Assembly: GCA_003535395.1 (NCBI GenBank) | Contig: DOHE01000242.1 | Span: 6,682-15,832 of the forward strand | From: Clostridiales bacterium | Lineage (GTDB): Bacteria > Bacillota > Clostridia > UBA8921 | DNA: 9,151 bases | Reading direction: 5' to 3' | Shown: piece by piece, positions 1 through 5,813 of the stretch | How positions within the stretch are numbered: the first letter of the stretch is position 1 | How the letters are laid out: each line of letters opens with the position of its first letter | Position numbers and translations under genes: made by a program | Notes under the pieces: model-generated | Told to the model about the DNA's origin: nothing | Seen by the model: only the letters and a program-made list of their open reading frames with translations | Databases searched by the model: none

Positions 1-1
1 C

Positions 2-367
2 CTGATCCTGGACGAAGCGACCTCCTCCCTGGATTCCGTCTCCGAGCACCTGATCCAAACTGCGATCGAGCCTCTGCTTAAGGGCAGGACATCCATTGCC
101 ATTGCACACCGGCTTTCCACCATCATGTCTGCCGACTGCATCCTGGTGCTTTCCAAAGGTGAAGTGGTGGAAAGGGGTTGTCATGAGGAACTGCTGGAGC
201 AGGAAGGTTTATACAAGGTCCTGTATGAACGGCAGTTCAAAAACAGACAGACAAAGCCGCAGGACGCACGGGAGGAAGACGGCGGCGCGGAAGAAGGCGA
301 GCGCATGGGGGAAGGCGGGCGCATGGGGGAAGGCGGGCGCGGATTGCGCAGACAAGCCCCGGTGTGA
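2..367 (+). CDS. ABC transporter ATP-binding protein, exporter type (C-terminal part only)
   Basis: Only the last 121 residues are in the window; the reading frame is already open at base 2. It starts at the Walker B motif ([11 protein letters not shown], with Asp4 and catalytic Glu5 of the visible part), which runs into the D-loop (SSLD). The switch histidine follows in AIAHRLSTI (His36). These are the second half of an ABC nucleotide-binding domain, and the wording ([23 protein letters not shown]) is typical of exporters with fused membrane and ATPase domains, such as MsbA/LmrA-type lipid, drug or peptide exporters. The substrate cannot be told because the membrane domain lies upstream. After the usual NBD end (about residue 78, YERQF) comes an odd hydrophilic tail of roughly 40 residues, rich in Glu, Gly and Arg and containing two RMGEGG repeats. 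The stop codon overlaps a candidate promoter for the next gene. Confidence 0.93.
   Translation: MILDEATSSLDSVSEHLIQTAIEPLLKGRTSIAIAHRLSTIMSADCILVLSKGEVVERGCHEELLEQEGLYKVLYERQFKNRQTKPQDAREEDGGAEEGERMGEGGRMGEGGRGLRRQAPV
301..336 (+). repeat. 18-bp tandem repeat, two perfect copies, in the ABC gene tail
   Basis: The unit GCGCATGGGGGAAGGCGG occurs at 301-318 and again at 319-336, followed by a partial GCGCGG. Because 18 is a multiple of three it stays in frame and encodes RMGEGG twice. It lies beyond the conserved ATPase domain, so copy number could vary without harming the domain. Inferred to be a small slippage-type duplication. Confidence 0.85.
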
Positions 368-373
368 TATAAT
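344..373 (+). promoter_or_regulatory. Candidate extended -10 promoter for uppP-tsaD
   Basis: A perfect TATAAT lies at 368-373 and is preceded by TGA, giving the extended -10 form TGaTATAAT (365-373). The only -35-like sequence is weak (TTGCGC at 344-349, 18-bp spacer, 3 of 6 matches). The TG of the extended -10 is also part of the stop codon of the ABC gene, so the promoter is embedded in the end of the upstream gene. It would start transcription around 380, just before the uppP ribosome binding site. Readthrough from the ABC gene remains possible. Confidence 0.5.
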
Positions 374-403
374 GCGGGCACTTTGCGCAGGGAGGTGCCT
401 CGA

Positions 404-1189
404 ATGAATGTGTTTCAGGGAGCGATCCTGGGAATCGTCCAGGGTGTTACCGAGTTTTTGCCGGTAAGCAGTTCCGGCCACCTGGTCCTCGTTAAAAAAA
501 TAATGGGAGTCTCGTCCCCCCTTTCCTTTGAAATTGCACTGCATGCGGCAACCCTGCTGGCCGTGGTTGCAGTAATGTGGAAAGATGTTTGGGGGATCCT
601 GCGCAAGCCATTTTCAAAATTGACAGGATTAATTCTGGCGGCATGCATTCCCTCCTTTTTGATCGGATTTTTCTTTCAGGACCTTATAGAAAGCATCTTC
701 CAGAGCGGGAAGACACTGGGGCTTGAGTTTATGCTCACAGGGGCGGCACTGCTGCTGGCAGAAAACCTGTCTGCGAAAAAGCGGCTAAGGAACATGGGGG
801 AACTGGGAGCGGGGGAGGCTCTGTTTATTGGTACCGCCCAGGGGCTGGCCATCCTGCCTGCCATTTCCCGGTCTGGTTTCACCATGGCAGCGGGACTCAT
901 GACCGGCCTTCGAAGGGAAGAAGCAGTCCGGTTTTCCTTTCTGCTTTCTATCCCGGTGATCGCGGGAGCGGCTCTTTTTGATGGGCTGAAATGGTTGACA
1001 GGCCAGGTGGATCTGGGCGTGCCCCTGCCTTCCATGGCGGCTGGATTGATGACCGCCGGGATCTCCGGGTACATCGCAGCCCGCTGGATGCTCCGGATCT
1101 TTACGCACAAAGGGATGCGTCCCTTTGCTTTTTATGTATTTGCCATGGGCATCCTGTCTCTGGCGCTCATACTGACCGGAGTGATATGA
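404..1189 (+). CDS. uppP: Undecaprenyl-diphosphate phosphatase (UppP/BacA)
   Basis: This is an integral membrane enzyme that removes a phosphate from undecaprenyl diphosphate, recycling the lipid carrier for peptidoglycan and wall polymer synthesis; the family also confers bacitracin resistance. The 261-residue protein has the usual BacA length. Visible signatures are the N-terminal Q13-x3-E17 motif inside [15 protein letters not shown] with His26, and the second motif P152-A-I-S-R-S-G158 with the catalytic-type Arg156. Most of the rest is hydrophobic, compatible with several membrane helices. The first motif residue is Gln rather than Glu, an accepted variant, and Ala153 replaces the more common Gly of PGxSRSG. 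ATG 404 is preferred over an in-frame TTG at 383 because GGGAGGTG (390-397) sits 6 nt upstream and the homologous region begins there. The gene ends 1 nt before tsaD, which points to co-transcription. Confidence 0.96.
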   Translation: MNVFQGAILGIVQGVTEFLPVSSSGHLVLVKKIMGVSSPLSFEIALHAATLLAVVAVMWKDVWGILRKPFSKLTGLILAACIPSFLIGFFFQDLIESIFQSGKTLGLEFMLTGAALLLAENLSAKKRLRNMGELGAGEALFIGTAQGLAILPAISRSGFTMAAGLMTGLRREEAVRFSFLLSIPVIAGAALFDGLKWLTGQVDLGVPLPSMAAGLMTAGISGYIAARWMLRIFTHKGMRPFAFYVFAMGILSLALILTGVI

Positions 1190-1190
1190 T

Positions 1191-2219
1191 ATGGACCTGA
1201 TCCTGGGAATCGAAACCAGCTGTGATGAAACCTCCTGTGCGGTGGTGGAAGGGGGGAGAAAGGTGCTCTCCAACGTGATCTCCTCCCAGGTGGATCTGCA
1301 TGCCTGTTATGGGGGGGTAGTACCGGAGATCGCATCCCGGCTCCATGTGGAAAGGATCATTCCTGTGCTGGATCAGGCGCTCACGCAGGCAGGTGTCAGT
1401 TTAAAGCAGCTGGATGCCGTCGGGGTCACCCGCGGACCTGGGCTGGTGGGCGCGCTGCTGGTGGGGATCTCCGCTGCCAAGGGACTCAGCCTGGCTCAGG
1501 GCATTCCTATGCTGGGAGTGCATCATATCGAAGGACATATCTGTGCAAATTACTTAAGCGATCCGGAGTGGGAGCCGCCCTTCATATGCCTGGTGGTTTC
1601 CGGCGGACACAGTCATATCGTGCATGTTTTGGATCACGGGGTCTACCAATTGCTGGGGCGTACACGGGATGACGCCGCAGGGGAGGCTTTTGACAAAGTG
1701 GCCCGGGCACTTTCCCTGGGATACCCGGGGGGGCCGGCACTGGAGAAGGCGGCGCTTTCGGGAAATCCGGAGGCCTACGCCATGCCCCGGCCGGGGTTTT
1801 CAGACGGAAGCCTGGACTTCAGCTTCAGCGGGATCAAGACTGCGGTGCTGAACATCCTGTCCAGAGCAAGACAGATGCATGCTGACGTGGACAGGGCGGG
1901 ACTTGCGGCTTCCTTTCAGAAGGCTGTGGTGGATGTGCTGGTGGAAAACACCCGGAAAGCGGCGGTGCTGACCGGATGCAGCCGGATTGCCCTGGCCGGC
2001 GGAGTTTCTGCCAACCGGGCGCTGCGTTCCGCCCTTGAGGATGCTGCGGTCAAAATCAAAGCTTCATTCTGCTTTCCGGCACCCGAACTCTGCACGGACA
2101 ATGCAGCCATGATCGCTTCAGCTGCCGGATTCCGGCTGCAAAAAGGTGAAACCTCCGGGCTGGATCTGAATGCCGACCCATCCTGGCCGCTCATCCGATC
2201 TGTGGATAACAACGGCTGA
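1191..2219 (+). CDS. tsaD: tRNA N6-adenosine threonylcarbamoyltransferase TsaD
   Basis: TsaD transfers the threonylcarbamoyl group to A37 of ANN-decoding tRNAs to form t6A, working with TsaB and TsaE in bacteria; it is a cytoplasmic, metal-dependent member of the ASKHA fold. The 342-residue length matches the family. It opens with the signature [11 protein letters not shown] (residues 5-15). The metal-binding HHIEGH motif gives His112 and His116, SGGHSH is at 137-142, and the C-terminal CTDNAAM holds the third ligand Asp303. [11 protein letters not shown], typical of the C-terminal lobe, is also present. The start at ATG 1191 has GGAGTG (1178-1183) 7 nt upstream, inside the end of uppP. The 1-nt gap suggests translational coupling. 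The partners TsaB, TsaC and TsaE are not in this window. Its last codons contain a perfect DnaA-box sequence (2201-2209), which may be chance. Confidence 0.97.
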   Translation: MDLILGIETSCDETSCAVVEGGRKVLSNVISSQVDLHACYGGVVPEIASRLHVERIIPVLDQALTQAGVSLKQLDAVGVTRGPGLVGALLVGISAAKGLSLAQGIPMLGVHHIEGHICANYLSDPEWEPPFICLVVSGGHSHIVHVLDHGVYQLLGRTRDDAAGEAFDKVARALSLGYPGGPALEKAALSGNPEAYAMPRPGFSDGSLDFSFSGIKTAVLNILSRARQMHADVDRAGLAASFQKAVVDVLVENTRKAAVLTGCSRIALAGGVSANRALRSALEDAAVKIKASFCFPAPELCTDNAAMIASAAGFRLQKGETSGLDLNADPSWPLIRSVDNNG

Positions 2220-2283
2220 ATCTTTAAAGGAACAGGGGTTCGCCACAGGAAATACGGCATGTCCGTCACGGAAAAACACTTTT

Positions 2284-2303
2284 CGGGAAATAACGGGAAA
2301 TAA
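2284..2303 (+). repeat. Two tandem copies of CGGGAAATAA at the edge of an AT-rich stretch
   Basis: CGGGAAATAA occurs at 2284-2293 and immediately again at 2294-2303. The period of 10 bp is close to one helical turn, so both copies would face the same side of DNA. The AT-richest bases of the interval follow directly (2304-2340). Function unknown; a two-copy repeat this short can arise by chance or slippage. Confidence 0.7.
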
Positions 2304-2348
2304 GAAACAGATAACAAAATTGAAAAAATTTAACAAAAATGGAAGTGA

Positions 2349-2381
2349 GTCTGAAACCCTTGATTTGCAAGGGTTTCAGAC
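2349..2381. repeat. Perfect inverted repeat, 14-bp arms with 5-nt loop
   Basis: The arms GTCTGAAACCCTTG (2349-2362) and CAAGGGTTTCAGAC (2368-2381) are exact reverse complements around the loop ATTTG. It lies between the stop codons of two convergent genes, where a bidirectional terminator would be expected. On the plus strand no T-run follows. On the minus strand a TTTTTG appears only about ten bases beyond the stem, so it is not a classic intrinsic terminator. Alternatives are an RNA-stabilising hairpin, a protein-binding palindrome, or a dispersed intergenic palindromic repeat. Confidence 0.9.
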
Positions 2382-2435
2382 CTGCCATTCCTGCAAAGGC
2401 GCTGGAATTATATGTATTCTGTCCTCGGGACAAGC

Positions 2436-2519
2436 TGTGGGTTTACTGTGGAAATATTCTGAAATTCGCTATGGATGCGGCTTTCAGCCTGTGGACAAAT
2501 CTGTGGAAACTGTGGAATT
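2436..2519. other. Cluster of DnaA-box-like sequences
   Basis: Five TGTGG-starting nonamers, all in one orientation, lie within 84 bp. They are TGTGGGTTT (2436), TGTGGAAAT (2447), TGTGGACAA (2490), TGTGGAAAC (2502) and TGTGGAATT (2511). Against the DnaA-box complement TGTGGATAA they match at 6, 7, 8, 7 and 6 of 9 positions. A perfect TGTGGATAA lies at 2201-2209 in the end of tsaD. Start-to-start spacing is 11, 43, 12 and 9 bp. Together with the AT-rich stretch at 2272-2340 this resembles a DnaA-binding or origin-like region. However, no dnaA or dnaN is nearby and flanking genes do not switch leading strand here. Confidence 0.45.
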
Positions 2520-2539
2520 GTTGCCAGGGGATTTGCAGC

Positions 2540-2935
2540 TCAACAGGCTTCCCGGGTGTCCTTGCTGATGAACTTTGAACACGCTTTCCGGCTGCAACCG
2601 TCGTACTTTCTGACAGAAAAAAGGCTGCACAGCCCGATCAACGGCACAGTTTTTCTCATGATCCGCTCAACCGGATCCCCTTCCGTGCTGTCCGGATCGA
2701 AAAACTTGCAGCTGCTGCAGGTGAGAGAAGCTTCCGGACCGGTTGTGGAAGAACAAAACGGGGAAGGTTTGTAACGGCGGCAGCAGTAGCTTCTGGAAAC
2801 AGCTCCCTTCAAGCGGCAGAGCACATCTCCGTTCACCACCATGCTGGTGCCAAGCAGACAGGAGACACAGGAACGGGGCGTATGATCCGGGCGGGTCGTT
2901 TCACAGGGGATCCTGGACTTTATAACGGCTTCCAT
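2540..2935 (-). CDS. Cys-rich small protein with two similar four-cysteine modules, function unknown
   Basis: I do not recognise a named function. The 131-residue product has 13 cysteines. Two modules of the same design are visible: Cys23-x2-Cys26-x13-Cys40-x11-Cys52-x2-Tyr, and Cys73-x2-Cys76-x26-Cys103-x15-Cys119-x2-Phe. Both begin with a CxxC knuckle and end in Cys-x2-aromatic. This suggests an internal duplication able to bind two metals (zinc ribbon-like) or Fe-S clusters. There is no signal peptide or membrane segment, so it is probably cytoplasmic. That it is real is supported by a perfect AGGAGG (2946-2941) 5 nt before the ATG, a consensus TATAAT further upstream, and protein-like text such as GLCSLFSVRKYDG and ACSKF. 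It is the only minus-strand gene in the window, convergent with tsaD and divergent from the HAD gene. Its codon for the last residue is also Cys (131). Confidence 0.8.
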   Translation of the reverse strand: MEAVIKSRIPCETTRPDHTPRSCVSCLLGTSMVVNGDVLCRLKGAVSRSYCCRRYKPSPFCSSTTGPEASLTCSSCKFFDPDSTEGDPVERIMRKTVPLIGLCSLFSVRKYDGCSRKACSKFISKDTREAC

Positions 2936-2946
2936 GATTACCTCCT
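2936..2946 (-). promoter_or_regulatory. Strong ribosome binding site of the Cys-rich gene
   Basis: Read on the minus strand, AGGAGGTAATC directly precedes the ATG at 2935. AGGAGG is the full Shine-Dalgarno consensus with near-ideal spacing. It is the main evidence that this minus-strand frame is translated and fixes its start. Confidence 0.85.
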
Positions 2947-2969
2947 AGCGGGTTTCCCCGGGGTGTGGG

Positions 2970-2998
2970 ATGACAGCGGAACGCTACAGTGATATTAT
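2970..2998 (+). promoter_or_regulatory. Promoter of the HAD gene
   Basis: The -35 element ATGACA (2970-2975, 5 of 6 matches) is separated by 17 bp from TATTAT (2993-2998), which carries an extended TG (TGaTATTAT from 2990). Expected transcription start is about 3004-3006, giving a leader of roughly 20 nt before ATG 3026. The -10 lies inside the inverted repeat at 2988-3011, which suggests repression by a bound protein. Confidence 0.65.
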
Positions 2999-3011
2999 AT
3001 TGCATATCACT
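2988..3011. promoter_or_regulatory. Operator-like perfect inverted repeat in the divergent promoter region
   Basis: AGTGATAT (2988-2995) and ATATCACT (3004-3011) are exact reverse complements separated by 8 bases. The 16-bp distance between half-sites fits a dimeric regulator binding one face of DNA over about 1.5 turns. The repeat covers both candidate -10 elements and the likely plus-strand transcription start, so a bound protein would block both directions. The regulator is not identified in the window. Confidence 0.6.
2994..2999 (-). promoter_or_regulatory. Candidate -10 element of the Cys-rich gene
   Basis: The minus strand reads TATAAT at 2999-2994, a full consensus -10, about 60 bp upstream of the Cys-rich start codon. 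No good -35 is visible at 16-18 bp spacing (that stretch reads as C-rich on the minus strand), so an activator may be needed or the true promoter may differ. It overlaps the -10 of the divergent HAD promoter, so the two polymerases could not bind at the same time. Confidence 0.45.
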
Positions 3012-3025
3012 CACGGGCGGGGTGT

Positions 3026-3679
3026 ATGGGAAATATGAAACCTGAATTTGTGGTTTGGGACTGGAACGGGACGCTGCTGGACGACGTTGCGGCCTCCGTC
3101 GAATGCATCAACACGCTGCTGAGGCGCCGGGGGCTTACGCCCCTGAGCGTGGAGGCCTACCGGGACGCCTTTGATTTTCCTGTGATCCGGTATTATGAGC
3201 GTGTGGGATTTGATTTTGACCGTGAGCCCTTTGATGAGGTCGCCCGGGAATACATTGCAGAGTATGACCGGCGAAGCCCGGACTGTATCCTGCATCCGGG
3301 GGTATGGGATACCCTGTGCTGCCTGGGGGAGAAGGGCGTACACCAGATCGTGCTTACCGCGTCCCACCAGCAAAGCATCGAAGACAGCCTTGACCGGCGG
3401 GGAATGCGGTGCATTTTCCAGGAAGTGGTTGGGCTTCAGGACATTTATGCTGAAGGAAAGGTGAAAAAAGGGTTGGACTGGATGCAGCAACAGAGGGCGC
3501 AAGGCCTTCACCCGGATAATGTGCTTTACATCGGGGATACCACGCATGACCTGGAAGTCGCCAGGGCCATGGGGTGCCGCTGCCTGCTTTACTCAGGAGG
3601 ACATCATTCCCGGGAGCGGCTGGCGAGGACCGGGAACAGTCTGCTGGATGACTTCCGCAGGTTATTAACTTTCACTTGA
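3026..3679 (+). CDS. HAD-superfamily hydrolase with DWNGT motif (phosphoglycolate-phosphatase-like)
   Basis: This 217-residue cytoplasmic protein has all four HAD motifs. Motif I is D12-W-N-G-T16, motif II has Thr111 in VLTASH, motif III is probably Lys145 in EGKVKKG, and motif IV is G-D171-T-T-H-D175. The helical stretch between about 25 and 90 fits a C1-type cap as in phosphoglycolate phosphatase and beta-phosphoglucomutase relatives. The nucleophile is Asp12. The +2 residue, normally the acid-base Asp of phosphatases, is Asn14. DWNGT is a recurring HAD variant, but it makes the reaction uncertain, and the substrate cannot be told. The start could be ATG 3026 (G-rich GGGCGGGGT upstream) or ATG 3035; neither site is strong. 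It is divergent from the Cys-rich gene and ends about 20 bp before the topoisomerase operon promoter -10, whose -35 overlaps its stop codon. Confidence 0.88.
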   Translation: MGNMKPEFVVWDWNGTLLDDVAASVECINTLLRRRGLTPLSVEAYRDAFDFPVIRYYERVGFDFDREPFDEVAREYIAEYDRRSPDCILHPGVWDTLCCLGEKGVHQIVLTASHQQSIEDSLDRRGMRCIFQEVVGLQDIYAEGKVKKGLDWMQQQRAQGLHPDNVLYIGDTTHDLEVARAMGCRCLLYSGGHHSRERLARTGNSLLDDFRRLLTFT

Positions 3680-3705
3680 AAACGGCCCCGTTTCGAGAGT
3701 ATAAT
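3676..3705 (+). promoter_or_regulatory. Promoter of the topoisomerase-PHP operon, with palindrome in its spacer
   Basis: TTGAAA (3676-3681, 5 of 6 matches to -35) and TATAAT (3700-3705, full consensus) are separated by 18 bp. The -35 overlaps the stop codon of the HAD gene. The spacer contains the palindrome AAACGG-CC-CCGTTT (3680-3693), which could be an operator or a short hairpin for the HAD transcript; there is no T-run of terminator type. Expected start is about 3712, leaving a leader of about 50 nt. Confidence 0.65.
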
Positions 3706-3723
3706 GAAATTTACGGCAGACCC

Positions 3724-3747
3724 CTGCCTTCCAAACCTAAGAGGCAG
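3724..3747 (+). other. Possible leader hairpin before the ParE-like gene
   Basis: CTGCCT (3724-3729) and AGGCAG (3742-3747) are complementary with a 12-nt loop, in the predicted 5' leader just upstream of the GGAAAGGA ribosome binding site (3752-3759). Six base pairs with a long loop is weak, so it may be chance. Confidence 0.25.
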
Positions 3748-3764
3748 ACCCGGAAAGGACCCGC

Positions 3765-5750
3765 ATGGCGGCAGAGAAAACCAGGAACACCAAAGAATAC
3801 GGCAATGAGAGCATCACGCAGCTGAAGGGAGCGGACCGGGTGCGCAAGCGGCCCTCTATGATATTCGGCTCCGATGGGCTGGAGGGGTGTCAGCATTCAT
3901 TTTTTGAGATCCTGTCCAATTCCATCGACGAAGCCCGCGAGGGTTACGGCAATGTCATCGAAGTGGCTCGGTTTAAGGATGGTTCGCTGATGGTGCGGGA
4001 CTACGGCCGGGGCATCCCGCTGGACTACAACCCCCGGGAAGACCGGTACAACTGGGAACTGGTGTACTGTGAGCTGTATGCCGGCGGGAAATACAACACC
4101 AACGAGGGCGAGAACTACCAGTACAGCCTGGGGCTCAACGGCCTGGGCGCCTGTGCCACGCAATACAGCTCAGAATCCTTCGATGTGGAAGTGATCAAGG
4201 ATGGCTTTCGCTACCGGCTCCACTTTGAGAAGGGCGAGAATATTGGCGGACTGACAAAGGACAAGATCGCCGGGAAAAAGACGGGCTCCATGCAGCGCTG
4301 GAAACCGGACCGGGAAGTGTTCACAGACATCGCCATCCCCCTGTCCTACTTTCAGGACACTTTAAGGAAGCAGGCCATTGTAAATGCAGGGCTCACTCTC
4401 AAACTTACGGATGAGGAATCCGGGCAGGTGTTTGAGTACCGGTATGAGGAAGGGATCCGCGGCTACCTGGCCGAGGTGGCCGGGGACAAGGCTTTTACCG
4501 GCATCTGCCTGTTTGAAGGGGAGGACCGGGGGCGGGACCGGGAGGACAAGCCCGAGTACAAAGTGAAGTTTCAGGTGGCATTTTGTTTCTGCAATGAGGT
4601 CAATCTGCTGGAATATTATCATAATTCCAGTTTTCTGGAACACGGAGGATCCCCCGACCGGGCTGTGCGCAGCGCCTTCGTGTCTGAAATGGACAAGTTC
4701 CTCAAGACGCGTGGAAAATACAACAAGGATGAAAGCCGCATCGGTTTTTCCGACATCCAGGACAGCCTGGTGCTGGTGAGCAACACCTTTTCCACTATGA
4801 CCAGCTATGAAAATCAAACCAAAAAAGCCATCAGCAACCGCTTCATCCAAGAGGCCATGGCGGAGTTCTTGAAAAAGAATCTGGAGATCTTTTTCATTGA
4901 GCAGATGGCAGAAGGCGAAAAGGCGCTGGCACAGGTGCTCGTGAACAAGCGCAGCCGGGAGGCGGCGGAAAAGACCCGGCTTTCCATCAAGAAAAAATTC
5001 AGCAGCGGCATCGACATCACCAACCGGATCAAAAAATTTGTGGACTGCCGGACCCGGGACCTGTCCCGACGGGAGCTGTACATCGTGGAGGGGGATTCCG
5101 CTTTGGGATCCTGTAAACTGGGCCGGGATGCGGAATTTCAGGCCATCATGCCTGTCCGGGGAAAAATTTTGAACTGCCTGAAGGCGGAATATAACAAGAT
5201 CCTGAAGAATGAGATCATCACGGATCTCATCAAAGTGCTGGGCTGCGGTCTCGAAGCCAAAACCCGGCATGCCCGGGATCTGGAACCTTTCAACCCGGAC
5301 AATCTGCGGTGGGACAAGATCATCATCTGCACAGATGCGGATGTGGACGGGTATCAGATCCGCACACTGATCCTGGCCATGCTGTACCGCCTGGTGCCCG
5401 GGCTCATCACTATGGGCAAGGTCTATATCGCCGAATCCCCCCTGTTTGAGATCAATGACGGCAAACAGACCTTTTTTGCCTATACGGAGAAGGAAAAGGC
5501 CGAGATCCTTGCCGGCCTGAAAGGACGGGTGACCCTCCAGCGCTCCAAGGGACTGGGGGAAAATGAGCCCGAGATGATGTGGCAGACCACCATGAATCCG
5601 GAGACCCGGCGGCTGGTGAAGGTGATGCCGGAGGAAGCGGAACATACTGCGATGGTATTCGACCTTTTCCTGGGGGACGACCTGGACGGGCGGAAGACCT
5701 TTATTGAGAACAATGGGCATATGTATCTGGAAATGATCGACATATCCTGA
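3765..5750 (+). CDS. Divergent type IIA topoisomerase, ATPase/TOPRIM subunit (GyrB/ParE-like)
   Basis: With its partner this subunit would pass one DNA duplex through another using ATP, to decatenate or relax chromosomes. Length is 661 residues, close to ParE, without the large insert of some GyrB. The GHKL ATPase shows Glu48, Asn52 and Asp55 (FFEILSNSIDEA), Asp79-Y-G-R-G-I-P85, and a lid loop GLNGLG (123-128) in place of the usual GGLHGVG. The transducer keeps the QTK loop (351-353). The TOPRIM domain has Glu442 in VEGDSALGS, RGKILN, and Asp524-x-Asp526-x-Asp528; KGLGE starts at Lys595. Departures from canonical gyrase or Topo IV are many: VRKRPSMIFGS for RPGMYIG, HGGSPD where EGGTH is usual, and ALG for AGG in TOPRIM. 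GGAAAGGA 5 nt upstream supports ATG 3765. A 63-bp gap separates it from the A subunit. Whether it serves as the cell's Topo IV or as a third enzyme cannot be told. Confidence 0.92.
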   Translation: MAAEKTRNTKEYGNESITQLKGADRVRKRPSMIFGSDGLEGCQHSFFEILSNSIDEAREGYGNVIEVARFKDGSLMVRDYGRGIPLDYNPREDRYNWELVYCELYAGGKYNTNEGENYQYSLGLNGLGACATQYSSESFDVEVIKDGFRYRLHFEKGENIGGLTKDKIAGKKTGSMQRWKPDREVFTDIAIPLSYFQDTLRKQAIVNAGLTLKLTDEESGQVFEYRYEEGIRGYLAEVAGDKAFTGICLFEGEDRGRDREDKPEYKVKFQVAFCFCNEVNLLEYYHNSSFLEHGGSPDRAVRSAFVSEMDKFLKTRGKYNKDESRIGFSDIQDSLVLVSNTFSTMTSYENQTKKAISNRFIQEAMAEFLKKNLEIFFIEQMAEGEKALAQVLVNKRSREAAEKTRLSIKKKFSSGIDITNRIKKFVDCRTRDLSRRELYIVEGDSALGSCKLGRDAEFQAIMPVRGKILNCLKAEYNKILKNEIITDLIKVLGCGLEAKTRHARDLEPFNPDNLRWDKIIICTDADVDGYQIRTLILAMLYRLVPGLITMGKVYIAESPLFEINDGKQTFFAYTEKEKAEILAGLKGRVTLQRSKGLGENEPEMMWQTTMNPETRRLVKVMPEEAEHTAMVFDLFLGDDLDGRKTFIENNGHMYLEMIDIS

Positions 5751-5760
5751 GTACGGCGCA

Positions 5761-5784
5761 GTCCGGGAACGGGCGCAGCCGGAC
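5761..5784 (+). other. Weak inverted repeat between the two topoisomerase genes
   Basis: GTCCGG (5761-5766) and CCGGAC (5779-5784) could form a 6-bp GC-rich stem with a 12-nt loop in the 63-bp gap. No T-run follows, so it is unlikely to terminate; it might affect stability of the segment. The AAGGAG ribosome binding site of the next gene follows at 5801-5806. Confidence 0.3.
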
Positions 5785-5813
5785 GACCCTGAGAGACTTT
5801 AAGGAGCCATATT

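Larger units (their letters stand above)
2220..2539. other. Gene-free interval between convergent tsaD and the Cys-rich gene
   Basis: I see no convincing gene in these 320 bp; the short open frames have no ribosome binding site and encode unprotein-like sequence. The part from about 2272 to 2340 is clearly AT-rich (runs such as AAAATTGAAAAAATTTAACAA). The interval holds a 10-bp direct repeat, a strong perfect inverted repeat and a cluster of DnaA-box-like sequences, listed separately. No clear Rho-independent terminator with an adjacent T-run follows tsaD. Confidence 0.75.

Noticed and set aside
383..403. TTG start for uppP seven codons upstream of ATG 404
   Set aside because: The ribosome binding site GGGAGGTG falls inside that extension and is spaced correctly for ATG 404; the family begins at the later position.
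2349..2381. Intrinsic terminator for tsaD or the Cys-rich gene
   Set aside because: The stem is excellent, but no T-run directly follows it on either strand, so it is reported only as an inverted repeat.
2201..2519. Confident annotation as the chromosomal origin oriC
   Set aside because: No dnaA, dnaN or recF is present, most boxes are imperfect, and gene strand and base skew do not switch here; kept as a cluster of DnaA-like boxes only.
2170..2774. Overlapping plus-strand open frames across the tsaD end, the intergenic interval and the Cys-rich gene
   Set aside because: They lack ribosome binding sites, cross the inverted repeat and the DnaA-like cluster, and have no protein-like motifs.
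3680..3693. Terminator after the HAD gene
   Set aside because: The palindrome AAACGGCCCCGTTT has only a 5-6 bp stem and is followed by CGAGAG rather than T residues; it sits inside a promoter spacer.
4362..5720. Long open frame of 452 codons on the minus strand opposite the ParE-like gene
   Set aside because: It is a mirror of a clearly conserved topoisomerase gene in GC-rich DNA; the translation has no recognisable domain and no ribosome binding site was seen.
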